This document shows, one piece after another, positions 16,550 through 26,598 of a stretch of DNA of 64,000 nucleotides (position 1 is the first letter of the stretch; each line of letters opens with the position of its first letter). The notes beneath the pieces are model-generated. The model had not been told where the DNA came from, searched no databases, and was given only the letters and a program-made list of their open reading frames with translations. Source of the DNA: an uncultured Flavobacteriales bacterium (GTDB lineage: Bacteria > Bacteroidota > Bacteroidia > Flavobacteriales_G > Salibacteraceae); assembly GCA_937899835.1 (NCBI GenBank), contig CALCCE010000290.1, forward strand, positions 18,917 through 82,916. The letters run 5' to 3'. The position numbers and the translations under genes were made by a program.

Positions 16550-19500
16550 TCAGTAGCGAAGCGGTTTTGACAACACACCCCAGCGTACCAGCGGGCGAGA
16601 CAACCGAATTTTAGCCCGTACAATCAATGTATACATCACCGGCACCATCACCAGAGTGAGGAAGGTGGCAAAGGTCAATCCGAAGATAATGGTCCACGAC
16701 ATGGGACCCCAAAAGATAACGTTGTCTCCTCCGATGTAGATGTTTGGATCGAACTCGGATAGTAACGTGCCAAAGTTGATGTTCAACCCAATGGCCAGCG
16801 GAAGCAAACCGAGTACGGTGGTAATGGCGGTCAGTAATACCGGACGCAAACGTTTTTTGCCACCGTCGATCACACAAAACAATACTTCTTCCAGCGGCAA
16901 ACGGTCGCCTTCTTCGAGGCCAAGTTCTTTCCGTCTCCGATCGCGCACCAGATTGGTATAGTCAATCAATACAATGGCGTTGTTCACCACCACTCCGGCA
17001 AGGGAGATGATACCGATCATGGTCATGATGATCACGAATTCCATTCCGGTAAGCACCAGGCCAAACAATACACCAATGAGGCTGAAGAACACGGCCAACA
17101 TGATGATAAAGGGCGTGGATGCGGAGTTGAACTGCGACACAATGATGAGGAAGATGAGAAACAAAGCAATCATCAAAGCCTGGCTCAGGAAAGCCATTTC
17201 TTTGGCTTGTTCTTCCTGCTGCCCGGTGAAGTTCAGCGTAAATTCTGCACCCAATTCGTAGTTTTTCAGCGCATCTTTAATGGCTTGCACTACTTCGTTG
17301 GGGTTGTAGTCTCCCAACACATTGGACTGAACGGTCACCACCCGGTTGAGGTCCTGACGCTTCACAGCACTAAAAGTGGAAGACTTTTCGAAAGTCGCTA
17401 CCGAAGAGATCGGCACCTGACGAATCGCCCCGGTGTTCTGATCTTTAAAGGTGATTTTCTGATTCAGGAGTTTCTCCACATCGAAGCGGTATTCATCGCT
17501 CAAACGGAGGTTGATCTCATAGTCGTCTTCTCCCAGTTTGTAAGAAGAAACTTCTTTTCCAAAAAGCGCAGTACGAATGGAAGCCGCAATTTGGAAGGTG
17601 GAAAGGTTGAGGCGTTTGGCCTTGGCCCGATCGATGATGATGGGCAATTCAGGTTTACCTTGATCTACGTCTAAAATGAGCTCTTCGATTCCGGGAATGT
17701 TGCTCTGATCGATGAAGGCTTTTACCTCATTGGCTTCCGCCAAAAGGCGGTTGTAATCATCGCCCGAAATCTCGATGTTGATGGGTTTTCCTTGAGGTGG
17801 ACCCGCTTCATTTTTATCAACCGTTACCCGAACCCCGGGTAAGCCTTTTACCGATTCGCGAATCTCTTCCATAACGGCAGAAGTCATGCGAAAATCGCCG
17901 GTTTTAGGGTCGGAACGCTTCTGAAACTCCACAAACGAAACCGAGATCCGCGCTTTGTGCGGAGTGTTGCTCATGGATGGCCCCGCATTCGGATCGGAGG
18001 TACCATTACCTACTTGCGCAATGACGGAAGAAATCAACCAGTTGGTGGTGTCGGGACCGTCTTGGTTGCGGATTACCTGATCGTATTTGGCTACTGCTTT
18101 GAGCACCCGTTTTTCCAACTCTTTGGTGATGGCATTGGTTTCTTCAATGTCGGTGCCTACTGGCATTTCGATGAATACGTTGACGTATTGCGGCTCGTTT
18201 TCCGGGAAAAACAACACTTTGGGTGGGAAGGCGCCCATCAAGATGAAGGCGACAAACAGCAACCCGAACATGCTGGCAAACAAAAACTTTGGCCGACGAC
18301 CTTTCAAGGCCCAACGCAGGAATTTTTCGTAGCCATTTTCCAAAGCAGGGATCACCTTGTTTTGAAAAGTCCGGGTACCCGGGTTCAGCAGGAAAATATT
18401 GAGGAAACCGAAAATACCACACACCGCAATGAGGTTGCCCCAAAAGAAAGCACCCGTTAAATCAATGAGTACACCGATTCCGATGAGAGCAGAAGACCAC
18501 ATCACAACCCGTTTCACATTGGGTTTGGATTCTCCTACTTTCATGTAAACGGCTGTGAGTACCGGGTTGATCACTAAGGCCACAAACAGCGAAGAACTGA
18601 GTACAATGATGAGGGTGATCGGCAGGAATTTCATGAATTCACCCATCAAGCCCGGCCAAATGGCCAGGGGCAAGAAAGCACCAAGGGTGGTCGCAGTGGA
18701 AGCAATGATTGGCCATGCTACCTCGCCCACTCCTTCTTTGGCCGCCTGGATGGGTTTTAGGCCTTCGTCCATCAAACGGTAGATGTTTTCCACCACCACG
18801 ATTCCGTTGTCCACCAACATCCCCAAGGCCAATACCAAGGAGAAAAGTACCATCACATTGAGGGTTACTCCAAAGGCCGACAAAATGATGAATGAAGTGA
18901 GCATACTCAACGGAATGGCTACTCCAACGAAGAGGGCGTTGCGCAAACCAAGGAAAAACAGGAGCACCAACACCACCAGCAATACACCGAAGATGATGCT
19001 GTTTTCCAGTTCCGAAACCTGGGTGCGGGTCATGTCACTCTGGTCGTTGGTAATGGTAATTTCCAAGTCGGCCGGAAAGTAATTGTCCTGGCTGGTTTCG
19101 ATGATTTCGTTGATCGCATCCGATACTTCCAACAGGTTCTCACCGGCTCGTTTGATCACGTCCAGCATCACCACTGGTTGTTCGTATTCCCGGGCGTAGC
19201 TGTCGCGCTCTTTTTCCAGGAATTTGATGGTGGCAATGTCTTTCAGGTAAACGATGTTGAAGTACTCTTGCTTCACGATGAGGTCTTCCACCTCTTTGAT
19301 GGACTTGAACTCTCCCGCTACCCGAACGTTTCGGCGAACGCCATCCAGCAATAAGCTACCGCCTGACATGGTGACGTTAGCGCCCTGAATGGAACGCTCC
19401 ACATCGTCATAACTGATTTGGGCATACTCCATTTTGGCAAGGTCCAATTCTACCTTTACCTCCTTTTCGTTCACCCCGCGGATGTCAACCTTCGAGATTT

Positions 19501-20080
19501 GGGGCAAATCCTCGATTTTATCTTCGAGGTACTCCCCATATTCTTTCAGTCGGTCGATGTTGTAATCGCCAGAGAGGTTGATGTTCATGATCGGCACCAA
19601 CTCCGAAAAGTTCATTTCGAAAATGTTGGGGTCGGCTGGCAGGTCGGTCGGAAATTCAGGATCGCTTTTCGCAATGTCTACCGCATCTTTCACTTTGCGG
19701 AGCGCATCGGTAGGTTCGATACCAAAATCGAACTTCACCTGAATGGAAGAGTAACCCTCTACCGAGGTAGAATTGATCTCATCTACTCCGGTGATAGTGT
19801 TGATCTCTTTTTCGAGCGGACGCGTAATCTCTTTCTCGATGTCGAGCGGAGAGTTTCCCGGATAGGGAGTACCCACATAAATTTCGGGCGTTACTACCTC
19901 CGGAAAGTTTTCTTTTGGCATGGAGGTATACGCCGACCAACCCGAGATGAGGATGATGAACGTCAGTACAAAAACCGTGGTTCGGTTGTTGACCGAGAGG
20001 GAAGACAATCCAAATTCTTTGGATTTTTTGACTTCCGGTTCCGTGTTTGGGGCGGCTTTATCGGTTGTTTCTTCACTCAT
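16550..20080 (-). CDS. RND-family efflux transporter permease
   Basis: A 1176-residue inner-membrane proton-driven pump with two large periplasmic loops and about twelve helices. Recognisable parts are the first helix followed by MPKENFPEV, the loop start GTPYPGNSPLDIEKEITRPL (20 residues), the helix 4 acidic motif LALGMLVDNGIVVVENIYRLM seen in part as VDNGIVVVEN, and the mirrored GIISLAGVVVNNAIVLIDY in the second half. The length is slightly above the family norm because of a hydrophilic N-terminal extension (about 35 residues). The frame reaches a TTG at 20107; the ATG at 20080 is preferred. It is the last gene of a tetR-tolC-MFP-RND operon, 33 bases after the adaptor gene. The substrate is unknown. 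Confidence 0.93.
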   Translation of the reverse strand: MSEETTDKAAPNTEPEVKKSKEFGLSSLSVNNRTTVFVLTFIILISGWSAYTSMPKENFPEVVTPEIYVGTPYPGNSPLDIEKEITRPLEKEINTITGVDEINSTSVEGYSSIQVKFDFGIEPTDALRKVKDAVDIAKSDPEFPTDLPADPNIFEMNFSELVPIMNINLSGDYNIDRLKEYGEYLEDKIEDLPQISKVDIRGVNEKEVKVELDLAKMEYAQISYDDVERSIQGANVTMSGGSLLLDGVRRNVRVAGEFKSIKEVEDLIVKQEYFNIVYLKDIATIKFLEKERDSYAREYEQPVVMLDVIKRAGENLLEVSDAINEIIETSQDNYFPADLEITITNDQSDMTRTQVSELENSIIFGVLLVVLVLLFFLGLRNALFVGVAIPLSMLTSFIILSAFGVTLNVMVLFSLVLALGMLVDNGIVVVENIYRLMDEGLKPIQAAKEGVGEVAWPIIASTATTLGAFLPLAIWPGLMGEFMKFLPITLIIVLSSSLFVALVINPVLTAVYMKVGESKPNVKRVVMWSSALIGIGVLIDLTGAFFWGNLIAVCGIFGFLNIFLLNPGTRTFQNKVIPALENGYEKFLRWALKGRRPKFLFASMFGLLFVAFILMGAFPPKVLFFPENEPQYVNVFIEMPVGTDIEETNAITKELEKRVLKAVAKYDQVIRNQDGPDTTNWLISSVIAQVGNGTSDPNAGPSMSNTPHKARISVSFVEFQKRSDPKTGDFRMTSAVMEEIRESVKGLPGVRVTVDKNEAGPPQGKPINIEISGDDYNRLLAEANEVKAFIDQSNIPGIEELILDVDQGKPELPIIIDRAKAKRLNLSTFQIAASIRTALFGKEVSSYKLGEDDYEINLRLSDEYRFDVEKLLNQKITFKDQNTGAIRQVPISSVATFEKSSTFSAVKRQDLNRVVTVQSNVLGDYNPNEVVQAIKDALKNYELGAEFTLNFTGQQEEQAKEMAFLSQALMIALFLIFLIIVSQFNSASTPFIIMLAVFFSLIGVLFGLVLTGMEFVIIMTMIGIISLAGVVVNNAIVLIDYTNLVRDRRRKELGLEEGDRLPLEEVLFCVIDGGKKRLRPVLLTAITTVLGLLPLAIGLNINFGTLLSEFDPNIYIGGDNVIFWGPMSWTIIFGLTFATFLTLVMVPVMYTLIVRAKIRLSRPLVRWGVLSKPLRY

Positions 20081-20113
20081 GGTGTTTCGCTTTACAGGTT
20101 GAAACAAGGAGGA

Positions 20114-21475
20114 TTATCGGGCACTGATCAGGTCGGTTTCCAGCAATTTCACCTGGTCGCCGTTGCGCACACTACGTGCTCCCTCATCTACATATACATC
20201 GTTCGGGCTCAGCCCACCCGTTACGTGGGTACCGGTCCCGTAAGACATGCCGGTTTGGATCACTTGCTTGCGCACGGTCAGTTTTTCCCCAGGCACCACT
20301 ACAAAAAGGTAGTTCTGATTTTCAGCGTCTTGCTGAATCATGCGACTGGGTACAATCACTGTACTGTCCGCAGTAAAATCTTTGATCAAAATGTTGCCCA
20401 ACAGGTTAGGCTTCAAATCGCCCCCATTTTGGTTGAGGTCAATCCGGGCTTTGAAGGTCCGGTTGTTGGGGTTGATGAAATTTCCAATGGTAGAAATGGA
20501 TGCCATGATGACCGTGTCTGGCAAAGACGGAAAGGCAATCTCCACCTCAGTGCCTTCGGTAATTTGGCCCAGATAGCGCTCAGAAATATCGGTTTTGATG
20601 TAAATAGCATCCAGGTTTACCAGGCGCAGCAAAGGCGCCTGAGGAGCGGCCATCTCCCCTACTTTAGGGAAAATCTCATCCACCACACCGGTGAATGGAG
20701 CACGAACACTGGACATGGCCTCCTGAGCACGCAAAGTAGCCAATTGTTTTTCCAGCGAAACCTTGTTGTTTTCCGCTTCGAGCAATTGAATCTCTGAGCC
20801 AATGTTTTGGTCCCACAACCGCACCTGACGCTCGTATACGGTAGTAGCCAACTTGAGCGAAGACTGCACTTGCTCAATGTTTCGGCGAATGACATCGGTA
20901 TCCAGCTGCACCATCAAATCGCCCCGGTTCACACGTTGGCCTTCTTTCACTTTGATCGAAATGATCTTGCCAGCCGCTTCAGGGAAAACAGTGATGTTCT
21001 GATCCGTTTCTACCACACCTTGCACCTCAAACTTGTGCACAAACATGCCAAGCGCAACGGTATCAGTAGTGACGGTCAAAATCCGTTTTTTGATGTTAAC
21101 ATCGGTATCTGCGATGGTTTTCTCAATCGCTCCGATCAATTCACCGAAAGTCCCGTATCCGGTCTTGAAGGCATCTCGACGAGAGTTGAGTTTATCGAGA
21201 CGCACCCGGTAAATGGCGTCCGTCCAATCGGATAATTGGGAAGAATCCTTGCGGGAAGCCGCCAACTCATTGACCGAGTCGAGTTGAGCTTGCATGTAGG
21301 TTCCTTCGATAGTGTTGAGTTGTTCGTCCATTTTGGCAATTTCAGCCACCAGGGAATCGACGGAACTCATAAGCTGCTGCCGTTGGTTGATCAATTCTTT
21401 GGCAGTCCCTTCGGGTTGGCTACAAGCAGCCAGAACAAGAAGAGCAGCAATGGGCAAATAAATGAGCCTTTTCAT
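20114..21475 (-). CDS. RND efflux periplasmic adaptor, lipoprotein
   Basis: A 453-residue membrane fusion protein linking the RND pump to the outer-membrane channel. A lipoprotein signal ends in LLVLAAC (Cys17), so the mature protein is probably lipid-anchored. A coiled-coil hairpin region at about 25-110 precedes the barrel-sandwich parts. VFPEAAGKIISIKVKEGQRV is the lipoyl half-motif, and SSVRAPFTGVVDEIFPKVGE is the second half. The C-terminal beta-barrel and membrane-proximal domain follow. It lies 12 bases downstream of tolC and 33 bases upstream of the pump gene, all in the same direction. Confidence 0.92.
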   Translation of the reverse strand: MKRLIYLPIAALLVLAACSQPEGTAKELINQRQQLMSSVDSLVAEIAKMDEQLNTIEGTYMQAQLDSVNELAASRKDSSQLSDWTDAIYRVRLDKLNSRRDAFKTGYGTFGELIGAIEKTIADTDVNIKKRILTVTTDTVALGMFVHKFEVQGVVETDQNITVFPEAAGKIISIKVKEGQRVNRGDLMVQLDTDVIRRNIEQVQSSLKLATTVYERQVRLWDQNIGSEIQLLEAENNKVSLEKQLATLRAQEAMSSVRAPFTGVVDEIFPKVGEMAAPQAPLLRLVNLDAIYIKTDISERYLGQITEGTEVEIAFPSLPDTVIMASISTIGNFINPNNRTFKARIDLNQNGGDLKPNLLGNILIKDFTADSTVIVPSRMIQQDAENQNYLFVVVPGEKLTVRKQVIQTGMSYGTGTHVTGGLSPNDVYVDEGARSVRNGDQVKLLETDLISAR

Positions 21476-21487
21476 TGGTTCGGTAGA

Positions 21488-22837
21488 TTAATTGAAGTCG
21501 TTGAGAGCTTGGTCTAATTCGGATTTGGCATTGAGCAATTGCAGCATCGAGTTGATGTAGCTGCCTTGACTCTCCAGCCATTGATTTTCGCTTTGGGTCA
21601 GTTCAAAACTGGTGGCTAACCCTTCTTTGTATTTGGTGCGCGTGCGGTTGTAAATCTTTTCGGCCAACTCCATGTTGGACTTTTCCGTACGGTAGGTTTC
21701 TACTGCCATGGCGTAGTTGCTGCGGGCGGTTTGCACCTGAAGTTGTAGCCCTTGCTCTACCTGGTTGAGCTGTAGCTGCGATTTTTCCAGGTCGATTTGG
21801 GCTTGCGCTACAATGCTTCTCCGCTGAAAGCTGGTAAAAATCGGCACATTCAACTGCAAGCCCCACACGCGGGTAGGAAACCACTGGGCCCCATCACCAA
21901 CAAAAGTATTGTCGTTGGAGAAGGAGTTTTCCTGCCAGTTGAAATAGCCACCCAAACTGGGCAAATACTTCGCTCGTTCGTTTTTCAGGGCCAGTTCGTT
22001 GAGCTTCACCGAAGTGCCCACAATTTTGTAGTCGATGTGGTTGGCCGCGTTGAAATCCTTGTTGAGGAAATCTTCACCTTGGGGCACAGATAGTAAACTG
22101 TTGATGTCGTCAGACAAATCAATCTCAATCTTCAAGTCGAGCCCCATTTGGTATTTGAGCAGATTTTTGGCAATCCCTACCTGGCGCTCCGCATTCCGAA
22201 TGTTATTGTTGATGCGGCTTTCGGTCAACTTCAATTGGTCTACATCTTGCTCTTCTGCAAAACCGTTGTCGTACAAGGCCTGCGTTTCGCTCACCAATTT
22301 AGTGATGCTGGTTTTGCTCTTTTTGAGCACCTCCAGGTTTTCTTCGGCCACCAACACGGTGTGGTAGGCTTCACGCACCATTTGCATGACATCAATCTGG
22401 CTTTTTTCGTCCTGGTTTTGGGCCAGGAGCACATAGGTTCTGGCGGCTTGCAAGCCAACGATGTAGCTCCCATCAAAAATCAACTGATTGACGGTGAGGT
22501 CGACCGAAGCGTTTTGCTTGGTACCAAAAACAACTTCCTCAAAAGTTCCGGGCTCAGCATTGGGGTTCACAAACTCGGAGGGAATCAGCTGGACCGGCTG
22601 CTTGATAAAATTTTGATAACCCAGGCTTCCCGCTACCTGGGGCAGACCAATGGCGGTAATTTCGTTGACGCGTTTCCGCGACTGGTCTACAGATAGCGTT
22701 GACTGTTTCGCTGTAGGGCTATTCTGCAACGCATAATCCTGGGCCTCTTTCAAGCTGTAGCTTTTCTTGTCCTGCGCGCGCAGGCCGCCAAGAAACAGCA
22801 AACAAAGGATGCCCAGAAATAGGGATTTACACTTCAT
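21488..22837 (-). CDS. TolC-family outer-membrane efflux channel
   Basis: A 449-residue protein with a signal peptide (MKCKSLFLGILCLLFLGGLR then AQ). It has the two-fold repeated helical hairpins of outer-membrane efflux proteins: YSLKEAQDYALQNSPTAKQ at the start, LNQLEQGLQLQVQTA-like and ARSNYAMAVETY segments later, and YKEGLATSFELTQSENQWLE near the end. The last is a family hallmark (YxxGxxxxxELxxAE). It begins six bases after the tetR stop. It is the exit duct of the adjacent tripartite pump. Confidence 0.92.
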   Translation of the reverse strand: MKCKSLFLGILCLLFLGGLRAQDKKSYSLKEAQDYALQNSPTAKQSTLSVDQSRKRVNEITAIGLPQVAGSLGYQNFIKQPVQLIPSEFVNPNAEPGTFEEVVFGTKQNASVDLTVNQLIFDGSYIVGLQAARTYVLLAQNQDEKSQIDVMQMVREAYHTVLVAEENLEVLKKSKTSITKLVSETQALYDNGFAEEQDVDQLKLTESRINNNIRNAERQVGIAKNLLKYQMGLDLKIEIDLSDDINSLLSVPQGEDFLNKDFNAANHIDYKIVGTSVKLNELALKNERAKYLPSLGGYFNWQENSFSNDNTFVGDGAQWFPTRVWGLQLNVPIFTSFQRRSIVAQAQIDLEKSQLQLNQVEQGLQLQVQTARSNYAMAVETYRTEKSNMELAEKIYNRTRTKYKEGLATSFELTQSENQWLESQGSYINSMLQLLNAKSELDQALNDFN

Positions 22838-22843
22838 GTCGGA

Positions 22844-23461
22844 TTATTTGGTTGTTTCCTTTTTCACTTTTTCTACCAGGTATTCAATGCCCTTTTCGCT
22901 GGCAATGCCTCGAATGTGGTAGCGAAATGTTTCGAGATACACCTCCGCAAAATCGTATTTGGTTGGCGGGAACAATTGCCCGTCGAAAACCACGTCCATG
23001 CGGGCGAGGTAAACCGTGGCAATCACGTGTACATTCAAATCATCCCGATAGAGTCCTTCTTGCATGCCCTTGCGCAGGTTTCCTTCAATGCATTCATACA
23101 CTGTATTAGTTTGCGCTTTGCGGAAATGGTGAAAGGCCTCTGGATGATACTTTTCTAAATCGTAGTGGATGCTGGGGTGAATTCTTTTTAGCTGACCAAC
23201 CACCCATTTCGAAACTTCGAAACTCTCGTCGATCGCATTCAATTCCCGGGTGCAAATGTCCCGGATCACCTTCTCTTCGTAGTCACAATTGATCTGCAGC
23301 GTTTGAAAAACCAGGTCGTTCTTATCAGAAACGTATTGATACAAGGTTTTTTTGGAAATGCCAAGGTTGCGGGCCATGTCATCCATGGTCACACTCTTGA
23401 TTCCCAAACGCATAAATACCTCTTCAGCTTGCTCGAGAATCTGCCGCTTCTTTTCTTCCAT
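22844..23461 (-). CDS. TetR/AcrR-family transcriptional regulator
   Basis: A 205-residue regulator. The N-terminal helix-turn-helix is clear: ILEQAEEVFMRLGIKSVTMDDMA continues into NLGISKKTLYQYVSDKNDLV, where the second half is the recognition helix. The C-terminal ligand domain is divergent, as usual. The frame runs 37 codons further upstream to 23572, but the ATG at 23461 gives the normal TetR start. It is the first gene of the efflux operon and probably represses it. An inverted repeat overlapping its promoter is a plausible operator. It is divergent from asnS. Confidence 0.92.
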   Translation of the reverse strand: MEEKKRQILEQAEEVFMRLGIKSVTMDDMARNLGISKKTLYQYVSDKNDLVFQTLQINCDYEEKVIRDICTRELNAIDESFEVSKWVVGQLKRIHPSIHYDLEKYHPEAFHHFRKAQTNTVYECIEGNLRKGMQEGLYRDDLNVHVIATVYLARMDVVFDGQLFPPTKYDFAEVYLETFRYHIRGIASEKGIEYLVEKVKKETTK

Positions 23462-23465
23462 GGCA

Positions 23466-23496
23466 CAAACATAACAAGTCAAATGCACACAGGAAA
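23466..23496 (-). promoter_or_regulatory. Promoter of the tetR-efflux operon
   Basis: On the minus strand this reads TTTC (23496-23493), 19 bases, then an exact TAnnTTTG box TATGTTTG (23473-23466). The arrangement is identical to that before DUF177. The box ends only four bases before the tetR ATG, so the message may be nearly leaderless. Confidence 0.55.
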
Positions 23497-23519
23497 CGAT
23501 TATTACAAAAAATGTTTCC
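23492..23519. promoter_or_regulatory. Candidate TetR operator
   Basis: An inverted repeat GGAAAC (23492-23497) / GTTTCC (23514-23519) with a 16-base A/T-rich centre. The left arm covers the -33 element of the tetR promoter, where a bound repressor would block transcription. Confidence 0.4.
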
Positions 23520-23647
23520 AGTGAATAAAAAGTTTCATCTGGATCAGCCGTTTCACACCCGCTCAAATACACCGAAAGCGTTGGTAAAACAAGGGGAAAG
23601 TCGTTTTTTTGTATTCTTTCGCTACAACTTATAATACAACCATCACC

Positions 23648-25090
23648 GTGTCTTCACCGAAACGAGAAAAAATTGCCGACCTGCTTAAAAGTCAAGAGGT
23701 CAACCGCGAAGTCACCGCCAAAGGGTGGGTGCGCGCCTTCCGCAGTAACCGATTCATTGCCCTCAACGACGGCAGTACTTTGCACAATGTGCAGGCAGTG
23801 GTGGACTATGAAAACACGGACGAAGACCTGCTGAAACGACTCACCTACGGTGCAGCAGTATCCGTTTTTGGACAACTTGTTGCCTCTCAAGGCAAGGGAC
23901 AGTCGGTAGAAATTCAGGTAAGTCGCCTTGAGATTCTGGGCGATTGCAACCCGGATGACTATCCGCTTCAGCCCAAGCGGCAAACCATGGAGTTTTTGCG
24001 CGAAAATGCTCATCTCCGCCCCCGAACCAACACATTTGGAGCCATCTTAAGGGTGCGGCATGCACTCACCTTTGCCATTCACAAATATTTTACCGACCGC
24101 GGTTTCTACAACATCCACTCCCCGATCATTACCGGATCGGACGCTGAAGGAGCTGGCGAGATGTTTCGGGTAACCACTTTGGACCCTCAAAATCCGCCCA
24201 CCACCGAAACCGGAGCAGTAGACTACAGCCAAGACTTTTTCGGAAAAGAAACCAACCTCACCGTTTCTGGCCAGCTGGAAGCCGAACTTGGCGCCCTGGC
24301 CCTTTCTCAGGTGTATACTTTTGGCCCAACCTTTCGGGCAGAGAATTCCAACACCTCGCGCCACCTCGCTGAATTTTGGATGATTGAGCCCGAGGTAGCT
24401 TTCAACGACCTGACCGACAACATGGACCTGGCGGAGGATTTCTTAAAAGAGGTGATCCGCTATGCCTTGGAGCACTGCGTGGATGATCTTCAGTTTTTGC
24501 ACGACCGTCAAGTACAAGAAGATGCACGGAAACCCCAAAATGAGCGCAACCCCATGCCCTTGCTCGACAAGTTGAAGTTTGTAGCAGAAAATGAATTTGC
24601 GCGCGTCAGCTATACCGAAGCAGTGGAGGTGTTGCGCAATTCGAAACCCAACAAAAAGAAGAAGTTTCAATATCCTGTGAACGAATGGGGCGTTGACCTG
24701 CAATCGGAGCACGAGCGGTTTTTGGTGGAGAAACACTATAAGAAACCGGTGATCTTATTTGATTATCCGGCCAAGATCAAAGCCTTTTACATGCGCTTGA
24801 ACGAGGATGAAAAAACCGTGCGGGCCATGGACATCCTTTTTCCGGGGATCGGAGAAATCGTAGGTGGATCGCAGCGGGAGGAGCGCTATGAAGTATTGCG
24901 CCAAAAAATCCAGGATTTCGACATTCCCGAAGAGTCGGTTTGGTGGTATTTGGACACCCGTAAGTTTGGCACCGTACCACACAGTGGCTTTGGCCTGGGC
25001 TTCGAACGGCTGGTAACCTTTGTAACCGGTATGGGCAACATTCGGGACGTTATTCCATTTCCACGCACCCCGCAAAACGCCGAATTCTAA
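23648..25090 (+). CDS. asnS: Asparaginyl-tRNA synthetase
   Basis: A 480-residue class IIb aminoacyl-tRNA synthetase charging tRNA-Asn. It has an N-terminal OB-fold with [20 protein letters not shown]. The catalytic domain carries class II motif 2 ([21 protein letters not shown] in part, ending EFWMIEPE) and motif 3 ([15 protein letters not shown]). The ending [15 protein letters not shown] is typical of AsnRS rather than AspRS. No ATG lies near the expected start. The GTG at 23648 gives the usual N-terminus four residues before the first helix; a TTG at 23609 is the longer alternative. Confidence 0.93.
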   Translation: MSSPKREKIADLLKSQEVNREVTAKGWVRAFRSNRFIALNDGSTLHNVQAVVDYENTDEDLLKRLTYGAAVSVFGQLVASQGKGQSVEIQVSRLEILGDCNPDDYPLQPKRQTMEFLRENAHLRPRTNTFGAILRVRHALTFAIHKYFTDRGFYNIHSPIITGSDAEGAGEMFRVTTLDPQNPPTTETGAVDYSQDFFGKETNLTVSGQLEAELGALALSQVYTFGPTFRAENSNTSRHLAEFWMIEPEVAFNDLTDNMDLAEDFLKEVIRYALEHCVDDLQFLHDRQVQEDARKPQNERNPMPLLDKLKFVAENEFARVSYTEAVEVLRNSKPNKKKKFQYPVNEWGVDLQSEHERFLVEKHYKKPVILFDYPAKIKAFYMRLNEDEKTVRAMDILFPGIGEIVGGSQREERYEVLRQKIQDFDIPEESVWWYLDTRKFGTVPHSGFGLGFERLVTFVTGMGNIRDVIPFPRTPQNAEF

Positions 25091-25146
25091 TTGCGTTAGA
25101 AATCCTTAAATTAGTCCGATAAGGGCCTAAGACCTCACTTACCAAC

Positions 25147-26598
25147 ATGCTCAAACAGTCACTTCAGCAAAAGCTACTTCAAAAGCTTTCACCGCAACAA
25201 ATTCAATTGATGAAGCTGTTGCAAGTCCCTACCGTGGCCCTGGAAGCTCGGATTAAGGAAGAATTGGAAAGCAATCCTGCCTTGGAAGAAGGGAAGGAAG
25301 CAGCTGAGGACGACTACTTGAACGATGATTACGACGACTATGGAGAGGTAAGCGAAGCGGAGAAGGAATTCGATTTTTCAGATTACCTCGACGACGATAC
25401 GCCCTCCTACAAGCTCTACGCGAACAACAAGGGGGCTGACGACGAGGACAAGCAAAATCCGCTTTCGGTTGGCAATACTTTCCACGAAATGCTGAAGGCT
25501 CAACTTGGCCTTCGGGTACTTACGCCACAAGAAGAAACCATTGCCCTACACCTGATTGGCAATTTGGATGAATCGGGGTACTTGCGCAGGGAGTTGAGTG
25601 CCATTGTAGACGATTTGGCATTTACACAAAACGTTTCTACCGAAGAGGAGGAACTCGTACGACTGCTCACCCTCATTCAGGAGTTTGACCCTCCGGGCGT
25701 AGGTGCACGCGACCTGCAAGAATGTTTGTTGTTGCAATTGCTGCGCAAAGACCATGATGTATCGGTATATACCGCCATGGCCATTCTACGCGATTGTTTC
25801 GACGAGTTTACCAAAAAGCATTACGACAAAATTCAGCGCAAGCTGGAAATCGGAGAGGAAGACCTGAAGGATGCCATCATGGAAATTCTGAAGCTCAACC
25901 CTAAGCCAGGTAATTCGCTGAACGAAACCAACCGACCAGTGGAGCACATTGTGCCCGATTTTCAAGTAGTAACCAACAACAACAACGACTTGGAGGTACT
26001 GCTCAATGGCCGCAATGCTCCCGATTTGCGCATCAGCCGCAAGTATTCGGAAATGATGGAAGCTTATGCCGCTACTAAGGGCAAAGCCAACAAAGCACAA
26101 AAAGACGCCATTCTGTTTGTAAAGCAAAAGCTCGATTCGGCCAAGTGGTTCATCGATGCCATTCGCCAACGGCAGCAAACCCTGTTGCTGACCATGGAAG
26201 CCATTGTGGAACACCAGGAAGGGTATTTCCTCGAAGGCGATGAAACCAAGCTGAAACCGATGATTCTCAAAGACATTGCGGAAAAGGTGGGCTTGGACAT
26301 TTCTACCATTAGCCGGGTGGCCAACAGCAAATACGTTCAAACTTCCTACGGCACCTTTTTGCTCAAATCTTTTTTCTCCGAGTCGCTCTCTACCGATAGT
26401 GGCGAAGAAGTTTCTACCCGCGAAGTGAAGAAAATTTTGCAAGACTTAATTGACGGAGAAACCAAACGTAAGCCTTTGACAGACGACAGACTGGCGGCTC
26501 TGCTGAAGGAAAAAGGATACAACATTGCCCGCCGGACGGTAGCCAAATACCGAGAACAACTCAACATTCCTGTAGCCAGATTGCGCAAAGAGCTTTGA
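25147..26598 (+). CDS. rpoN: RNA polymerase sigma-54 factor
   Basis: A 483-residue alternative sigma factor recognising -24/-12 promoters and needing AAA+ activators. The N-terminal activator-interacting region starts MLKQSLQQKLLQKLSPQQIQ. LMKLLQVPTVALEARIKEEL and ESNPALEE follow, then an acidic stretch at about 45-100. The core-binding region is in the middle. The RpoN box is seen as ARRTVAKYRE near the C-terminus, and DISTISRVANSKYVQT is the HTH that contacts the promoter. A cognate-type activator gene lies at 32.8 kb. The stop overlaps the next gene (TTGA). Confidence 0.97.
   Translation: MLKQSLQQKLLQKLSPQQIQLMKLLQVPTVALEARIKEELESNPALEEGKEAAEDDYLNDDYDDYGEVSEAEKEFDFSDYLDDDTPSYKLYANNKGADDEDKQNPLSVGNTFHEMLKAQLGLRVLTPQEETIALHLIGNLDESGYLRRELSAIVDDLAFTQNVSTEEEELVRLLTLIQEFDPPGVGARDLQECLLLQLLRKDHDVSVYTAMAILRDCFDEFTKKHYDKIQRKLEIGEEDLKDAIMEILKLNPKPGNSLNETNRPVEHIVPDFQVVTNNNNDLEVLLNGRNAPDLRISRKYSEMMEAYAATKGKANKAQKDAILFVKQKLDSAKWFIDAIRQRQQTLLLTMEAIVEHQEGYFLEGDETKLKPMILKDIAEKVGLDISTISRVANSKYVQTSYGTFLLKSFFSESLSTDSGEEVSTREVKKILQDLIDGETKRKPLTDDRLAALLKEKGYNIARRTVAKYREQLNIPVARLRKEL

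Noticed and set aside
19418..20797. A 459-codon plus-strand frame opposite the RND pump and adaptor genes
   Set aside because: It spans the gap between two clear minus-strand genes and reads as random sequence, so it is a shadow frame.
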